Shown here: positions 24,439-37,300 of the stretch, one piece after another
How positions within the stretch are numbered: position 1 is the stretch's first letter
How the letters are laid out: each line of letters opens with the position of its first letter
Assembly: GCF_002999335.1 (NCBI RefSeq)
Contig: NW_020312236.1
Location: forward strand, 62,001-126,000
Source: Cyclospora cayetanensis
Lineage: Eukaryota > Apicomplexa > Conoidasida > Eucoccidiorida > Eimeriidae
Length of the DNA: 64,000 nt
Direction: 5' to 3'
Notes under the pieces: generated by a model
The model's database searches: none
What the model was told of the DNA's origin: nothing
The model's input: only the letters and a program-made list of their open reading frames with translations
Made by a program: the position numbers and the translations under genes

Positions 24439-25201
24439 CGCTTCCGCCATGCCTCTTAAAGAGGCCCATAGAGGCTTTACGTCGCGGCAAAAGGGAGGTT
24501 TTACCTTCGTAATTGGGAGCTGTTACGTCCCCACCAGCCGGCTTCCCATGCATGAGACCCTCGTGACGTCTCGCCACTAGGGGCCGGCCCTCATCAAGCC
24601 CTGCAGTGCCCGCTACTGGAGTTGCATGCATGCGAAGCTCGCGGAACGGCAGGTGGACAAGTGTGGTTCTGTTTCTCACTCAACTGACTCCGTGTGACTC
24701 CGTGCATACTGGGGCCTAGAGACGCAGAAGGGCGTTCAAGTGTAAACAATGCGTGTGTCCATGCTAGCAAGAGAATCGCCCCCAGGTGCAATTAACCACG
24801 CGGTGCCGCTGCTGCAGTTTGGAGTCTCCGCAATGCGAAACACTTCCCAATGTTCCTTCCCATCGACGGCGGAATACGACCCACACCAAATGCTTTTTGT
24901 GTAGAGACCTGAGCATCTTAGGCGCTCTATTGGTTCCCAACGTTACCACACTAGCACGTGTTAGTTTCTTCGCGAGTGCTTTCGCTAAACCACTCTCCCT
25001 ACTGCTGTCGCAGTGTGGGTCGTGGTGCTAAGAGGCTACGGCGCGGCCACAGGCTCAGCAGGTGGCTTCAGGAGCCTCAAATCTCCCGCCTTGCCACTGC
25101 ATCTCCTCCAGTCGGGAGGATCAGACTGCCTGCTGCATACAGGCTTTAAAAGGATAAGGGCCAGTCGTGGCAGCAGAGCATCCGCAGCCGCACTGAGAGC
25201 C
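24439..25201. other. convergent intergenic region
   Basis: Between the 3' ends of the epsilon subunit gene (+) and the acyltransferase gene (-). Open frames on both strands here have no domain features or linked splice sites. Confidence 0.5.
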
Positions 25202-27148
25202 TCATGCTCGCTTGACTCGGCCTCTGTGCAGTTGCTGCTGGTTCCAGTACTCGTTAAAGGCCTTAAGGTCTTGGCCTCGCTTGTTGACTGCCACTAAACC
25301 AGGCACTGCGCGCAGCAAGATGCAGCGGAGAGACTCCAGCTCTCCTTGCTGCTGTTCAGGCACTGGCTGCAGCTGATGTTGCAGCGGCAGGAGCTGCTGC
25401 TGCTGCCGCTCCTGCTGCTGCTGCTGACAGGTCAGCACATCCTCGGGGGGCACCCAAATGCAGCGCATGCACTGACGAAGCTGCACCAGCAAGAGTAGCA
25501 AGTGGCGGAGGGGACTGTTCACCTGCAGCCAGAACAGCACAACGCCTGAAGAGACAACAACTGGCAGTGGAAAGCAATCATTCACTGGGCAGTTGCAGCC
25601 GCCGCGTCACAGGGTAGAAACAGCAGCGTCTGGGGAGGTCGGTCAGGCATGAAAAAAACGAGTTTAACCGAAAGCTGCACGTGTAGCGGCAGCAACGACA
25701 GCAAGCAAAAGCATAGTACCGTGTGGGGAGCAGTATACACAGGTTCTGCCGATCCTTTGCGGGCTGAATGCACTGCCTCTGGGCTGTACACAAACCCTAG
25801 CAGGGTAACCCGTCCCCGGAGCCTATTCAACGCTGCGGCGTCTAGCCCCTTCGAATTCCAGAGTAACAAGCAGCTGCCGTTGCTCTTCTGCCCCTCAGGG
25901 AACACCACGATGGGAGGAATAAACTTCTTGCCGGCGTTCCTGCCCTCCAGCGATAGCAGCAGAGCTGAGAGGGACGGAAACTGTCCGCAGCCTGCTGCCA
26001 GCTGCAGCAAAAAGGAGCATGCGCGGTAGCCGGTGAAGGTGTCATTGGACTGTTTATTCTTTCGAAGACAACGTGCAGCCAAGCCAGACGGAGCAAAGAG
26101 GCGACTCAAGCGGGCATGTGCAGCTACTTACCTCGAAGGAGAACGCGTATTTGAGAATCCCCCAGAAGGACAGTATGGAGAGCGAGCCGTCCGCGTGAAT
26201 CCCCACAAAAATCGGGTTCAGTCGCATCTGTAGGTACAGAGGCTCAACGAACGACGTGAAAGACGACAAACAGAGAGACGCTGGGGAAGGACCTCTAGAG
26301 GCACTCAATCCTGTAAAGGCAGCCGGCTGCCTCGCCGTTTGGGGAGGAAGTGCTAGAAAAGAAGCAAACGGAGCAGCAGGCCGGAGCTTGCGAGGAAGAA
26401 TCTTCAAGCGGCGGCAGTCTGCGGAAACGAGGAAAGACGCCATCGCGGGGAGCACCACTCTTTCCCCTCCTTCCCCCATGTAGAGAAGAGTGGGCAAGCG
26501 ACACAAACTAGGCGCTAAGATGCTGCGAAGGAGCGGTTTTTTCTCTTCTCAGTCATAAGGCTACCCCTAGCGAGCGCCCTGGCAGAGGGCCCCATGCGGA
26601 GTGCGCAGTAAAACAGGCATGCAAGAAGACTTGCAACAAGGCACATGACCAGGTCGAAAAGGAGGGATGCAACGGAATTGACTGTGCGAGAGGAGCAGCA
26701 CCTAGAGCGGTGTGCTCCACATGCCTGCTCGTACACAGAAGTTTCAGATGGCTCTGTTGGGCAGTAGGCGTCTGAGTGCATGTGCACTGGGAAACGTACC
26801 TGCAGCTTCTTCTAAAATCCAATGAAAACCGAAGGCGAGGAAGACGAGTCGGAGTGGCAACTGCAGCAGCGCTCGCTGCAGCCTCCACTGCAGAAAGGGT
26901 AGCGGCCGCAATGGGGCCAGGAGAACCAGCAGCAAGCCTGCCAGAAGCAGTGCAATCGCTAACAGGAGGATCCGTGCAATAGCCAGGAACAACAGACAGG
27001 GGTAGAGTGGAAGCCTAGCAACAGTCTTCGCGAACGCGAGGAAAGGAGAGCCTGAGAAAGTGGCTCCAAGCTGGTGCTGACTGTAGTAAGTGGGGACAAA
27101 GGGGTTACAGCCGGTCCGCTCGTCTGCGAACACCCTGTACTTTTCCAT
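25202..27148 (-). CDS. PlsC/LPCAT-like acyltransferase with altered catalytic box
   Basis: Membrane glycerophospholipid acyltransferase of the PlsC superfamily, closest in layout to LPCAT/AGPAT enzymes that acylate lysophospholipids. Exon 1 (26800-27148) starts MEKYRVFADERTGCNPF and holds a long run of about 60 hydrophobic residues, the N-terminal membrane domain. It joins in phase 1 to 26132-26280, which encodes SSFTSFVEPLYLQ and a region ending KYAFSFE (donor GTAAGT). Exon 25792-26001 carries PPIVVFPEGQKSNG, the family's motif III. The last exon (25202-25545) has the post-catalytic segment ending WVPPEDVL, then a Gln-rich run and a charged tail. An exon between 25546 and 25791 is unresolved, and one more may lie in 26281-26799. 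In the position of the usual NHTSFVDP box the sequence reads SFTSFVEP: the catalytic His is Phe and Asp is Glu, so activity is doubtful. Confidence 0.75.
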
Positions 27149-28389
27149 TGCGCCAGCACTGGTGCAGCAGTCACTAGTGAAGGTAGAGGTGGCGATGCTG
27201 TCTTGCTGCTGTCTTGTTGCTGTCTTGCTGCTGCCAGGTTCCACCAGCAGCCGCAGCAGCTAGCTTATTGGTGGTGTTTCAAGCCTGCGTATGCTACTGC
27301 CAGATTGATTCTGGCTTGTGCTCTTGCTGCCATTGCTGCGTGGCTGCTGCCCGTGCCGGTGCAGCTGACTTGTTGCAGCTGCTTGTGCGCTAGTAGGGTC
27401 CAGTGCGCAGTTGCGGGCTGAAGCGCTCCCTTTAAAAAGGCTTTCCAACTTGAGAGATGGTCAGCTTCCAACGAAAGTAGCAGAAGGGCAAACACATGCG
27501 GCGAACACGCAGCGTTGGGGGGCCCCCAATCAGTCGGCATGGAATGACGCCTCGGGGGTCTCTTCGTGTCGCTCCTCTTTCTCCCTTTCTTTGCTGGACT
27601 TTCAAATGCTTTTTACAATCACCTTACTATTTAAAGCTTTTAGCTAGACACCTAGTGGCAAGCCAGATGCAGGACACCCCATCGATCCTAGGTGAGCACC
27701 GAATCGTGCGCGAGTGCACACATCCTCATATTTCTTGCCGAGCAAGGCAGCGGAAAATGTGTTCGGGGCAACCAGATTTGGTCTGCCAGTGCAGCATAGG
27801 AAGCTTGGTTCTTGCTGCTTTGGAATTTTGACCACACGGGGGGAGCCATATTCACGCGCCTCTTAGCGCGAGTAGCCTCACTACTGTCCCGGACAAGTTC
27901 TGCCAGGGACAGATGAGTTACATATTCCTTCGTGTGCGCTCCGCTGTGCACCCGCACACGCTGCAGATGCCGCTGCAGGTGGAACTGTTCACTACGGATA
28001 CTTCCTCACTGTGCGCGATGCACAGCCTTCACGAAATGCCTGTTTTCCACCACTAACAGTGCACGCTAAGGGCCTAAGATATGTGTATTTGCATGACACT
28101 ACACGAGATTACAGGTGCCTGCACGATATACAAAACGGCGGGTACCTCGAACTATGGGTCAACGAGCTATGTAAGGGAAGGGGGTAGGCCGAGTCTCGCG
28201 CACGCAAAGCACAGAGGTCTCGAGTATTGCATGCAGGACACGTATGCCGTTTAAGGAGGTAATGGCCTTGGGCAGCTGGAACTGGATTCTGGGATCTGTT
28301 GGGGCAGCACCACATACTCAAAGGGCTGCCTGCATCCACCGTTTTCCACATTATGCACGCGTTCTCCACAAACGCACTCGCTGTGATGG
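27149..28389. other. intergenic region
   Basis: Promoter side of the acyltransferase (-) and 3' flank of the large minus-strand gene. Open frames present are short, without domain or splice support. Confidence 0.5.
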
Positions 28390-31300
28390 TTAGTTGTACT
28401 TGAAACCATTCTGTGAGGCCTCCTCAGAGGGATCTGGGGCCAGATGGTTAAGCTGCAGTAGTTCTAGAGGCGTAGGTTCCGGTGGTTCTTGCAGCTGCTG
28501 GAGTAGGCGCTGAATTTGCGGACTAAGATCTGCCGCTGTAGGGCTCTCCTAAGGCACACAGCATGCCAAAATGTTCACGGTGTGCGCGTTTGAGGTGAAA
28601 TAGCCAGGAGTAGACTCGTTGGACGATGAAGTCTTCCGATGCACGTAAGACTTCATGCTTACTAAAAGCAATACACAGGGCGACAAGGCCTGAAGTGGCA
28701 GCAGACATGCCATAGCAGGCCGAAAAAGGCAGTGAAATATTGAGCAGCAGCAACAGGCGCAGCCAGTATTTCTGTACTTGGATTTGGAGCTCTGTAGTTG
28801 TAATCCGCCAAATATCTGCGGCCGCGGACATCTCCGCAAAGAACCAGGAGTAGGGGAAAGCCTTCGGTAAGAGCACAGTACGGGCAGGAGAGAGCGCCGA
28901 ACTTCGTCATGATATTAGTCGTTATTTCTTTGTCCTGATTTCGCTACTGTGGGTTGCTTGGTTTTTTGGTGAGGGTCACTGGAATTTGCCTCTCAAGGCA
29001 ACTGCCTACCGTCGTGCATCCGTTTTCTATTACCGGAGGCCTTACGAGGAGAAAGCCTGAAAGAGGAGCAGCAGCAGCAGTAGCAAATAGTTGATGCATG
29101 TCTATTGCAAGCATTGCCTGAACCCCTGTGTGTTTCCTGTTGAACGCGACTGGAGACAATAAAAACTCTTCGCGAAAGCCACTTAGCCAAAGAGGCACTT
29201 CGAGAACGCGTTGAATGAGCTGGTTGACATAAGGCCGCACCTTTAACCTCAAAAATTTCCCGTAACCGCAACAACTGGGCATGGATGCTAGCATAACCCT
29301 CAGGGAGGTGCTGAGACTACAGAACATGTTGCAGTTATTCGGGCACACGGATAAGGATTCAGAGCTCGAAGTGGCTTTGCAGATGCCTTGAATATGGCGG
29401 GAAGGCGAAAGCCGACAGTGTGCCCACATAAATGCTGATAAGTTGGGACTTAGTATTTAGGGTTTACTGGACAAGGGAAGCCTGCAACGACGAGAAGGGG
29501 CTCCCTATGCATAGCGAGGTCCTTAGGAAGAGAGAAGTGCCTCTGCAGAGTAAGTGCAAAGGCCTGGAAAGATCGCTGGGACCTAGACGTGCTGCATGCT
29601 CTAAAAGGAAATTGTTTGAGCCTGGGAATCAGGAAGCTTCTAAGAGCATGGTGGTGAGCGTCGCGCAGACTTGGCTTACCGCCGGGATGGATGGCCCTAA
29701 CAAGTCTGTTCACCGCTCCCCGCACACACGCACATAGAAGTTCCCATCAATAGGCATCACAATCTGTGTTAGTGCCTGCCAATGTACAAATGGTAAGTCT
29801 TGGAGGGTCTTTCGGGGGCTTGCCGCCATCAGTCATTTTCACGGTCAAGGGCTCACAAAGTGTTTTGCTGTCTATGGTAAAGCTCGAGATTTTTGTTTGT
29901 CGCATAACCCTCACCTAGCGCATTACTCTCTAGGATAAAAAGTTGGCTGCTTAGGGAGAGTGCTAGGCCCTCTCTGACCGTCTGCGCTATTGTTGGTGGT
30001 AGCAGGCCGTCCGCGAGCAGTATAACTGAGCGTTTATAAAGAGCATCGGCAATCTCTCTTGTTGCTGCTGCTCGCGCATTTCCCGCTGCTGTAGATGAAG
30101 GACTGGAGTCTTCCTCTTCCTCCCCGCTGCTGCCCTCCGAGGATAGCGCCAGCGCAGCAGTAGCAGCGGGGCTCAGTCGGATACGAAGACACCGATCTTT
30201 GTAGGCCTCAGCAATTAGCTCTAGAGAAAGAAGAAGCCGATTGCGACAATAAAGCGGCAGGCGGTCCACTACGTGTGCGCCCATAATTGAATTTATGAAT
30301 ATACCCGTGGAGCTCAATCTTGATGGATCCCCGCTTAATCTTGATGGATCCCCGCCTAGTCTATTGCGGCCTTTCAACGGCTGTGCTTGTAAATAATGCC
30401 CCACAAGCCTGTAAGCTAGCATTCACCCTTTACAGCCTCTCTGTACTGTAGACGCGTCTGGCTCTTCCCCTGATGCTCCCCTCCGTCTCGATCTGACTGT
30501 CTGTCGTAGTTTCTGTGCCATTACCACTGTTTCTTTAGTGTTGCCCGCGCTCTCCCCCAATGAGCCTTTCCCCCATTCTAACCGTTTCAGGGATGCCGTG
30601 TTTTCCGAAGTTCTCTTGCATTATAGCTACATCTGCATCTCAGTGAGCGTAATGCCACTTATCTGTAGACGCTGTCTCAGCGCACGCAGAAACAAACACT
30701 AAGCCGTACCCCTGGTATTCTTTCTGGTGGACAACCTTGAATCAAGTTCCTCCTCATCTCCGTCGGTGCGGTCCTCTCGGTTGTCTTGCGCTGCTTCCTC
30801 CTCAAGCACCTGCAAGCCGCAACCCTTGCAAGAAGGCAAAGTTCTCACAGTGATGCCCTACGAACCCTTGCCACCAAAGTCCAAGGTGCCTCTCCTGGCG
30901 TCACATCTCCTGCCTGTGATAATTATGTGTATACTTGTTTGAGGTAGCGCTTAGCTGGCTATTGTGAGCCCTAACAAGCTGTGGCTATCACACTGGCTTG
31001 ACCGCGAGGCTATTCCATGTGCAGACACCTTAAGCCACACCCACCCCCTGTGCAGCCTCCACAATGATAATGCGGCTCAGAGGGAGCTTATAGTTCTCGA
31101 GCTTCTGAGTCCAATCCACAGACATTAACAGGCTAGCTCTTCATCCTAGGCAAAGTCGTGAAAAGAGTGTGCAGGTCTCATTCCCTGCTCCTCACCACAG
31201 ATGTCGCGAGTGCTACCGGACCGACTGCTGTTGCTGCTAAATCGGTTGCTGCAGCCTACGCGTTCGATGCTATCCAGAACATCCACCAGCAGTACTCCAT

Positions 31301-34300
31301 TGTATGGAGAGTGGCCATGAGGCTTTTGCAGGGCTCTAAGAACTTCAGCCACGTCGGCAGGGGTTCTCGGCTTGCCCTTGGCCTGCTCCGAGCCCTTGAA
31401 GAGTACCTTTGGTGCTCTTGTTACTGGCGCTGCTCCCTGTTGTTGTTGATTGACGTACTTCTCTGCACAGATAAGCAAGTGATGTGACTTCGCCTGTGTA
31501 TACAACTTTTGCACACCCAGCAGTCACTCGACAAGTAGCCCCTACTGCGAGCACGATTTTTGCTACTTCCGCCCTTATGGCTGTTGCTCCCAAAGTCACA
31601 GCGTACCAAAGTCAGGAATAAGCTTCAGCCCAAGTATCTTAGCCACTGCTTCTCCAAGAAGGGGTTTTGAAAGGCCTTTGGAAGCGATCATAGCTACTAC
31701 ATCGCGACGAAGGACGCTGAGTCAGGGGTCCATCACCAAGCCCATTGACAAACGACCATCGCAACGGCAGGCGAGGCTGGCGCGCAGTGGTATGTTGAAC
31801 ATTCAATAAACGGCAGCGACAAAGCAGGAAAACACTGGCGTACCTTGATATTTCGTCCTTAAGCTGCCCCAAATCTCCCTCTCCTGTAACCGAAATACGC
31901 TTTGCCTTGCCCTGCAAAAGTAAGCAAGGTTTTAGCAAGCTGGGCAAAACGTTGCTCACCTAGCGCTACAAGCTGACTGGCCGCCAACCTCCTTGAACTC
32001 ACAGAGTACCTAGCATCCACTCATTAAAATACTTCTTCTCGGTGTCAACTTAACAGGTGGCTCAAACCCAGACAGCACATAGCACGCAAAGTGTCACCAT
32101 GCGACCAAACGGTTTGGGGGGAAACGCAGATTCTGGAGGGCCCTTAGTCACCTCCATAGCGAAGTGCAATAAAGCTGCACTTGGGGCCTTGGCGTGGTGC
32201 GGCGCAGGGCCCTTGTCGTCGGGCACTTGGCCTGTCGCTGCGCTCACAAGCGGTCGTTCCAAACTCTGATAACCCCTAAACTTGATGGCTGATCCGTTAC
32301 CCTTCTGCAGATTCGAGGTTTCATGAACTGCTGAGGATACACCAGCGTTCTGGCCACAGAATCAGGGTACGGGCTTACCTGCATGGGAGTTCAGGTGGAG
32401 GAGAGCGCAGACTCTGCAGTTGTCTGCAAAAGACCTAACCTCAGCGGGCCCGAGGAGTGCTGGAGGCATTTGTAGAGCCACCATAGGGCATCTTCGTAAC
32501 CACGCCAGTCTGTTGACGGCGCGTGAGAGCAGTGCGCCATCCTGGAAGAAAAACCAGTTAGCAGAGCTGACACAGCACGCGAAGAAAAACTGAAAAGGCT
32601 TGAAGAACTCAAGACTATACCCAAAGCAGCCACACGGGAAGCCACCTGGAGTACGCCGTTGCAGTCGGTACAACAACAAACAGAGGCTGCTGTGAGGTGC
32701 TACTCCGTTCGCGAAGCCAAGGAACCAGCGCAGCATAGATGCAGTCGGTTTTACGACTGCTCTTACTGGAACCGCGGCTCTACGTATTCCTTACATTACT
32801 GAGGCAATTGCAAGACGCATCAGAAGAGCTACAGGAGTAACACGTGTTGCTACGAAACTGCTGCTGCTGTCGCTGCTGCTGCTGGCGCTCAAGGGTGAGA
32901 AGTGCTTCTGCGTCCGCAACAATGGTTTCCTCCAGCACGTCCTGTGCAGCGGCTGCTGCAGTTGCAGTTGCTTCTGGAGATCCGTGCAGCAGCAGCACAC
33001 GAGCCTGCAGCTGGGTTGCTGCTGCTCGCAAAAGCACGTGCTGCAGCTTCTCTGGCGGACTAGCGAGACAGTTTACTTGGAACGCTGACAAATCCGCAGT
33101 GTACAGGCAGCCCCGACTCTGCAACATACAAGGCATATGCGGTAGCCATCGAAGAACTACCCGTCAAACAGCAGCTGTTACTGTGTTTGCTTGCTTTTCC
33201 CGCGAATCAGTTTCTATTGCGTGTTTGGTGGTTGCACCTGCACTCGCGATATTGCCGCTATGGGTGCACGAAGTACTAAGCCTCAAAATTGACATGTGTT
33301 CTGCTACTTTCCTTCAGGGCCCCCCTTCGTCCGTGTCCAAGTGCCTGGTTGCGTCGGAGTTTGCGCGAGCCAGGAACTTTCAAGGGTTCCAGTTGATGAG
33401 TACACTGCCTGGTCCTACCTGGAGCTTTTCTAGGGTCTCCTGGGCCTCTGTTTCTTCAGTTGTTGCTCTGCAATTCTCCACTTCCAATAGGGGTTTCCCG
33501 CTTGGAGAGCCCAAGGGTAGCAGCTTCGAGACGGCGCTCGAACATGACAGCAACAACGCCGAGACGCGGCATTGAAGCTGCACAGACACGGCGCCGACAG
33601 CAGCAGCAAAAGCAGGGGAAGCACATCGTCTAAACCTGCAGGAGCACTTTTTTCGAGAAAGAATGCATTTGCGTAAAAGATTCAGGATACTCTAAAGACC
33701 TTGCAGTTAACCTATTGCACCTGCTAGGCAATTCTCGTGAGAGACCTAGCGACAGTACAGGATCATGTGGGTTGATTTTTAGGTGCCCCTTACATTTTCC
33801 TGCACGAACTCAATTTGCCGGATACTCCTCGGAAAATTTGATACCACGAAGCCTAGGTAGCCTGAACAGCCGCTTCAAAATTCTAAATACTCAAGCCTCA
33901 ATATTATCAAGCACACCCTACGCCCTTCCGTCTGAGTCAGGTGCCACTAGTAATGTGGGCTGCTCTGGCATCCAGGCCGCCTGAAGGCGGCATCGTGGAG
34001 ATCTACGGGCTTCGGAATTTTAGCTCATTGCTTGGTTTAGATTTCAGGGCTTGGCTTTAAGGGAGAAGGGCCAGTGCCTGCCTTCTTTTTGGAGGACCTC
34101 AATTTTGTCCAAGAGGGCTGGGCAGACTACAACTGCCGGATGAGCGCCATACAGAGGTTTGCGCTTGGCACCACCACCACTACCTGCAGCTAATGCTATT
34201 TCCTTGTCCATGTCAATATGTGCGAGTCCAAAGCAACAACAAAGGCACTCCAGTAAAGGCCGTAGCGGTAGCCCAGGATCCGAAAAGACAAACACCAATG

Positions 34301-37300
34301 ATGGCCGCAGAACATCCGCAACAACATCGTACAGGATCCCGCTACTCTTGGCCTCATCATTGATGTTAAATGGTGTAAGCAGCTGCACAGAGATCGCGCA
34401 GTGACCGCATATTCATATATTTATTTACGGCATTTGCCCTTACACCCATAACCTACAGTCGGTGGCATCTGCCGTGTTACTGCGGTTCCATGCCCTAGAT
34501 GCCGCATGTACGAAAGACTCATCAGGCTTGCACTTTAGCACTCAGGGAGAGCAGACGATGTTATAAGGCCAGAAGCCTTACTCTCCCTGTTGCCTTCGCG
34601 GAATCATGGGCAGCGGCAGCAGCTGCGCCGCCAAAAGAGGCCCCTGCAAACCCCCAAAGCAAACACATCAGACAGCCAGAAAGAGTCCTCGAAAGCTCCT
34701 GTGTACTAATGCTCTCGCTGAAAGCTTTCCAATTGTGCTGCTCTTGCTACTGCAAGCACTTGCTTCCTGCCTTTGATGGTGAAGCTAGCGCGTTATCGTC
34801 TCAAAAGGAGGAGACGCACCCGAAGGAGCTACAGTCAGCGGCTGCACCTCAGTGAAAGCCTGAGTGAGCAGTTTCCAGTCGGCAAGACACAAATCCTCTT
34901 CCAGAGAAACCAAAAGACAGCCGCTGAAGTTTCTCGTACGGCTGCTGCTGTGGGGTGGCAGCTTTCGAGCTAGGAGAGTCCGCAGGGCTGTGGCAGGGTC
35001 CTCGCACATCGCGGTCTCCCGCAACAGCTCCGCTGTACATAGACAGCCACATCACTGGAATGAACAGGTGCCCGTGCAATTGCCCAGATATCAGGCTAAG
35101 CAACGGTATTACAATGCTTTTCAGGGCCTCGTTGGTGCAGATCGTAGGATCTACGAAGAGCTTCCACGGTACAAGACAAACCAGCAGACAAAATGGGAGC
35201 CTGAAGCTTTGCCGTCGGTAGCTGCAGATCCTTTTGCTCGGGCTGCTGGAAGCCCACCAGTAAAACTACCCGGGGACATTTAATAGTGCTTGCGGTGCAG
35301 ATTTTCTGGCCTTGCTGCTGGTGCTCCTCCTTCGTCGTTACCCTGTGGCCGCCCCCTCCAGGGCGCACGCCTGCAGAGTCAACGATCTGAAATGCGAAGC
35401 TCCCCTTTAGCAGTATCGACACTAGAAGCCAAGCCCAAGTACAGACACCATCACCAGTAACAATGCTTGCTCTCTCTTCAACAATGGTGCCTTGTCATTT
35501 TTTCCACAAAGTAAACCCAACCACAGGGAGCTCGCTGCCAAATCCTGTAGAAGAGATGGTTGGCCCAGACGCTAAAGATAAGGCCAGAACACTGAGCGAA
35601 GATCGTACTCGCTGCCAGCTCGGCGGAAGCTTCAATGGCTTCCTTAAGCTGCCTTTCACGCTTAACTGCGCCTTCCAGCCAATGGCCTATCCACGCGATA
35701 GCCGCCAAACCCTGAGGCCGGGGTCGCTCTTTACAGAGGGCCTTTAGTGACCTGCAGCAACAAGAGACAGACGCATAACCCGCAGGGTAGCAATTCGATC
35801 GGAACTTCGCTCTTCAAGTGTGAAGGAGGTGATGCTACCAGCAAGTATTCTGTGGCACCCACGACCGGGTGTTTGCTGCTCCGCGGGTGCGCTGTGGCGA
35901 GTGGTGTAAGACCCGGGTGCCTTGAGGAAGAAAAGCGCGTACTCAAGGACAAGAACTTCTAGGCTTCCGGTAGTTCCTGTGCATTGGTCCGACTCTCCCA
36001 GTCTGCGATGCAATGCATGATTACAGCAAATGCACTTGAAGTCTCTGCGGGTGACACCAGCGCAAAATGCTCTACCGTTGAGAGCTTACGCGGCGAATTT
36101 TCCAGGTTTAGATCCTGCCTCTAGGACACGGGGTGCTTCAGGAGGCAGCAAGAGCAAGGGCAATGGTTTCATAGAGCACGCTGCAGCCAGCGCTGCCGCT
36201 TCTTCTTCGGTTGCTGATGCAAAGCCAATGCAGCGGCGAGCCCGGCCACACAAGCTTCCTGGCCTGGGCATCCCTGCTGCCGCTGCTGCTGCTGCTGCTG
36301 TTGCTGAGGCTTTCGCGGCTTGTAACTGAGCTGAAATAAGGCTAGAGTAGCCGTTGTTATTTTGACTAGTAGACACTGTTTTCGCCACCGCAGTGGCAGC
36401 TGCCGCTGTGGCTGCTGCTGTTGTGGTAGCAGCTGCTGCAGCAGCGCCGAAGGGCACTGGGCACTGGGGGCCTAAGATGTCAGTAAAGACTCGAGGGGCT
36501 GCCGTGCGTCCCAACAACAAAACCCACGCATCCTGTCCTTTGAGGGAAGAGACAATGGCACTGTAGTCGGGCCGGTCTTGCCACTCCTGAGAGATGTGCA
36601 GGCAGGGGGGCCGTCTATGTGGCTACTACAAACAGCAGTAAAACCGCCAGAAAACTCGGAAGCACCAGCAGCACGTGAATGTAGTCAACGCTACCTGACA
36701 CAAGATATCAATTAGTTTCTTCTCCAAGCGCTGCTCCTTCTCCCAAAGAATAATGAAACTCTTCAGTCCAAACAGCTTGCGGAGCTCTTCCTTTTGCTGA
36801 TCTAGCTGCTTGTGTTGACCCACATGGCGAAGCTCTTTTGTTAAAAAGATTGCACATGTGCACTGAACACGAAGCAATGGCCGCGGATGGGGTGGACTGC
36901 CGAAGAGTATTTCCATGAAGCGAGAAGCCTCTGCTCGGGTATACGGTGCGTGCTGCAGCAGCAGCAAAAGCAGCAGCACCGCAAATAGTCCCCCTTTAAT
37001 CCATAGGGAGGGGTTTCTATGCGCATTCACTTGCTTTGGTCTGTGCTTCAAAGAAAGCAGACATTTGGCCTCCTTACAAATCCGTTCCTCAAGCGTGAGG
37101 ATCCACATAGAGCTCGTAGGCTGTTGGGCCGAAGGATCGCTGCTCTCGAGGGATCTGGAGGCCCGCAGAGCTGCCTCAGCCGACGTAGAGCGTCACATCC
37201 TTCAACAACAATTGCCCCTATCCATGCACGCGAAGACAGGAGCCAAAGAACAGAAAGCTGGAAGTCAGACCTGCCCGTGCTGCTGCGCAGTGCAGGGGTA

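Noticed and set aside
34864..35283. Plus-strand frame of 139 codons
   Set aside because: The minus strand at the same place continues the large gene with phased exons and stronger helix-like composition; I could not fully exclude the plus frame.
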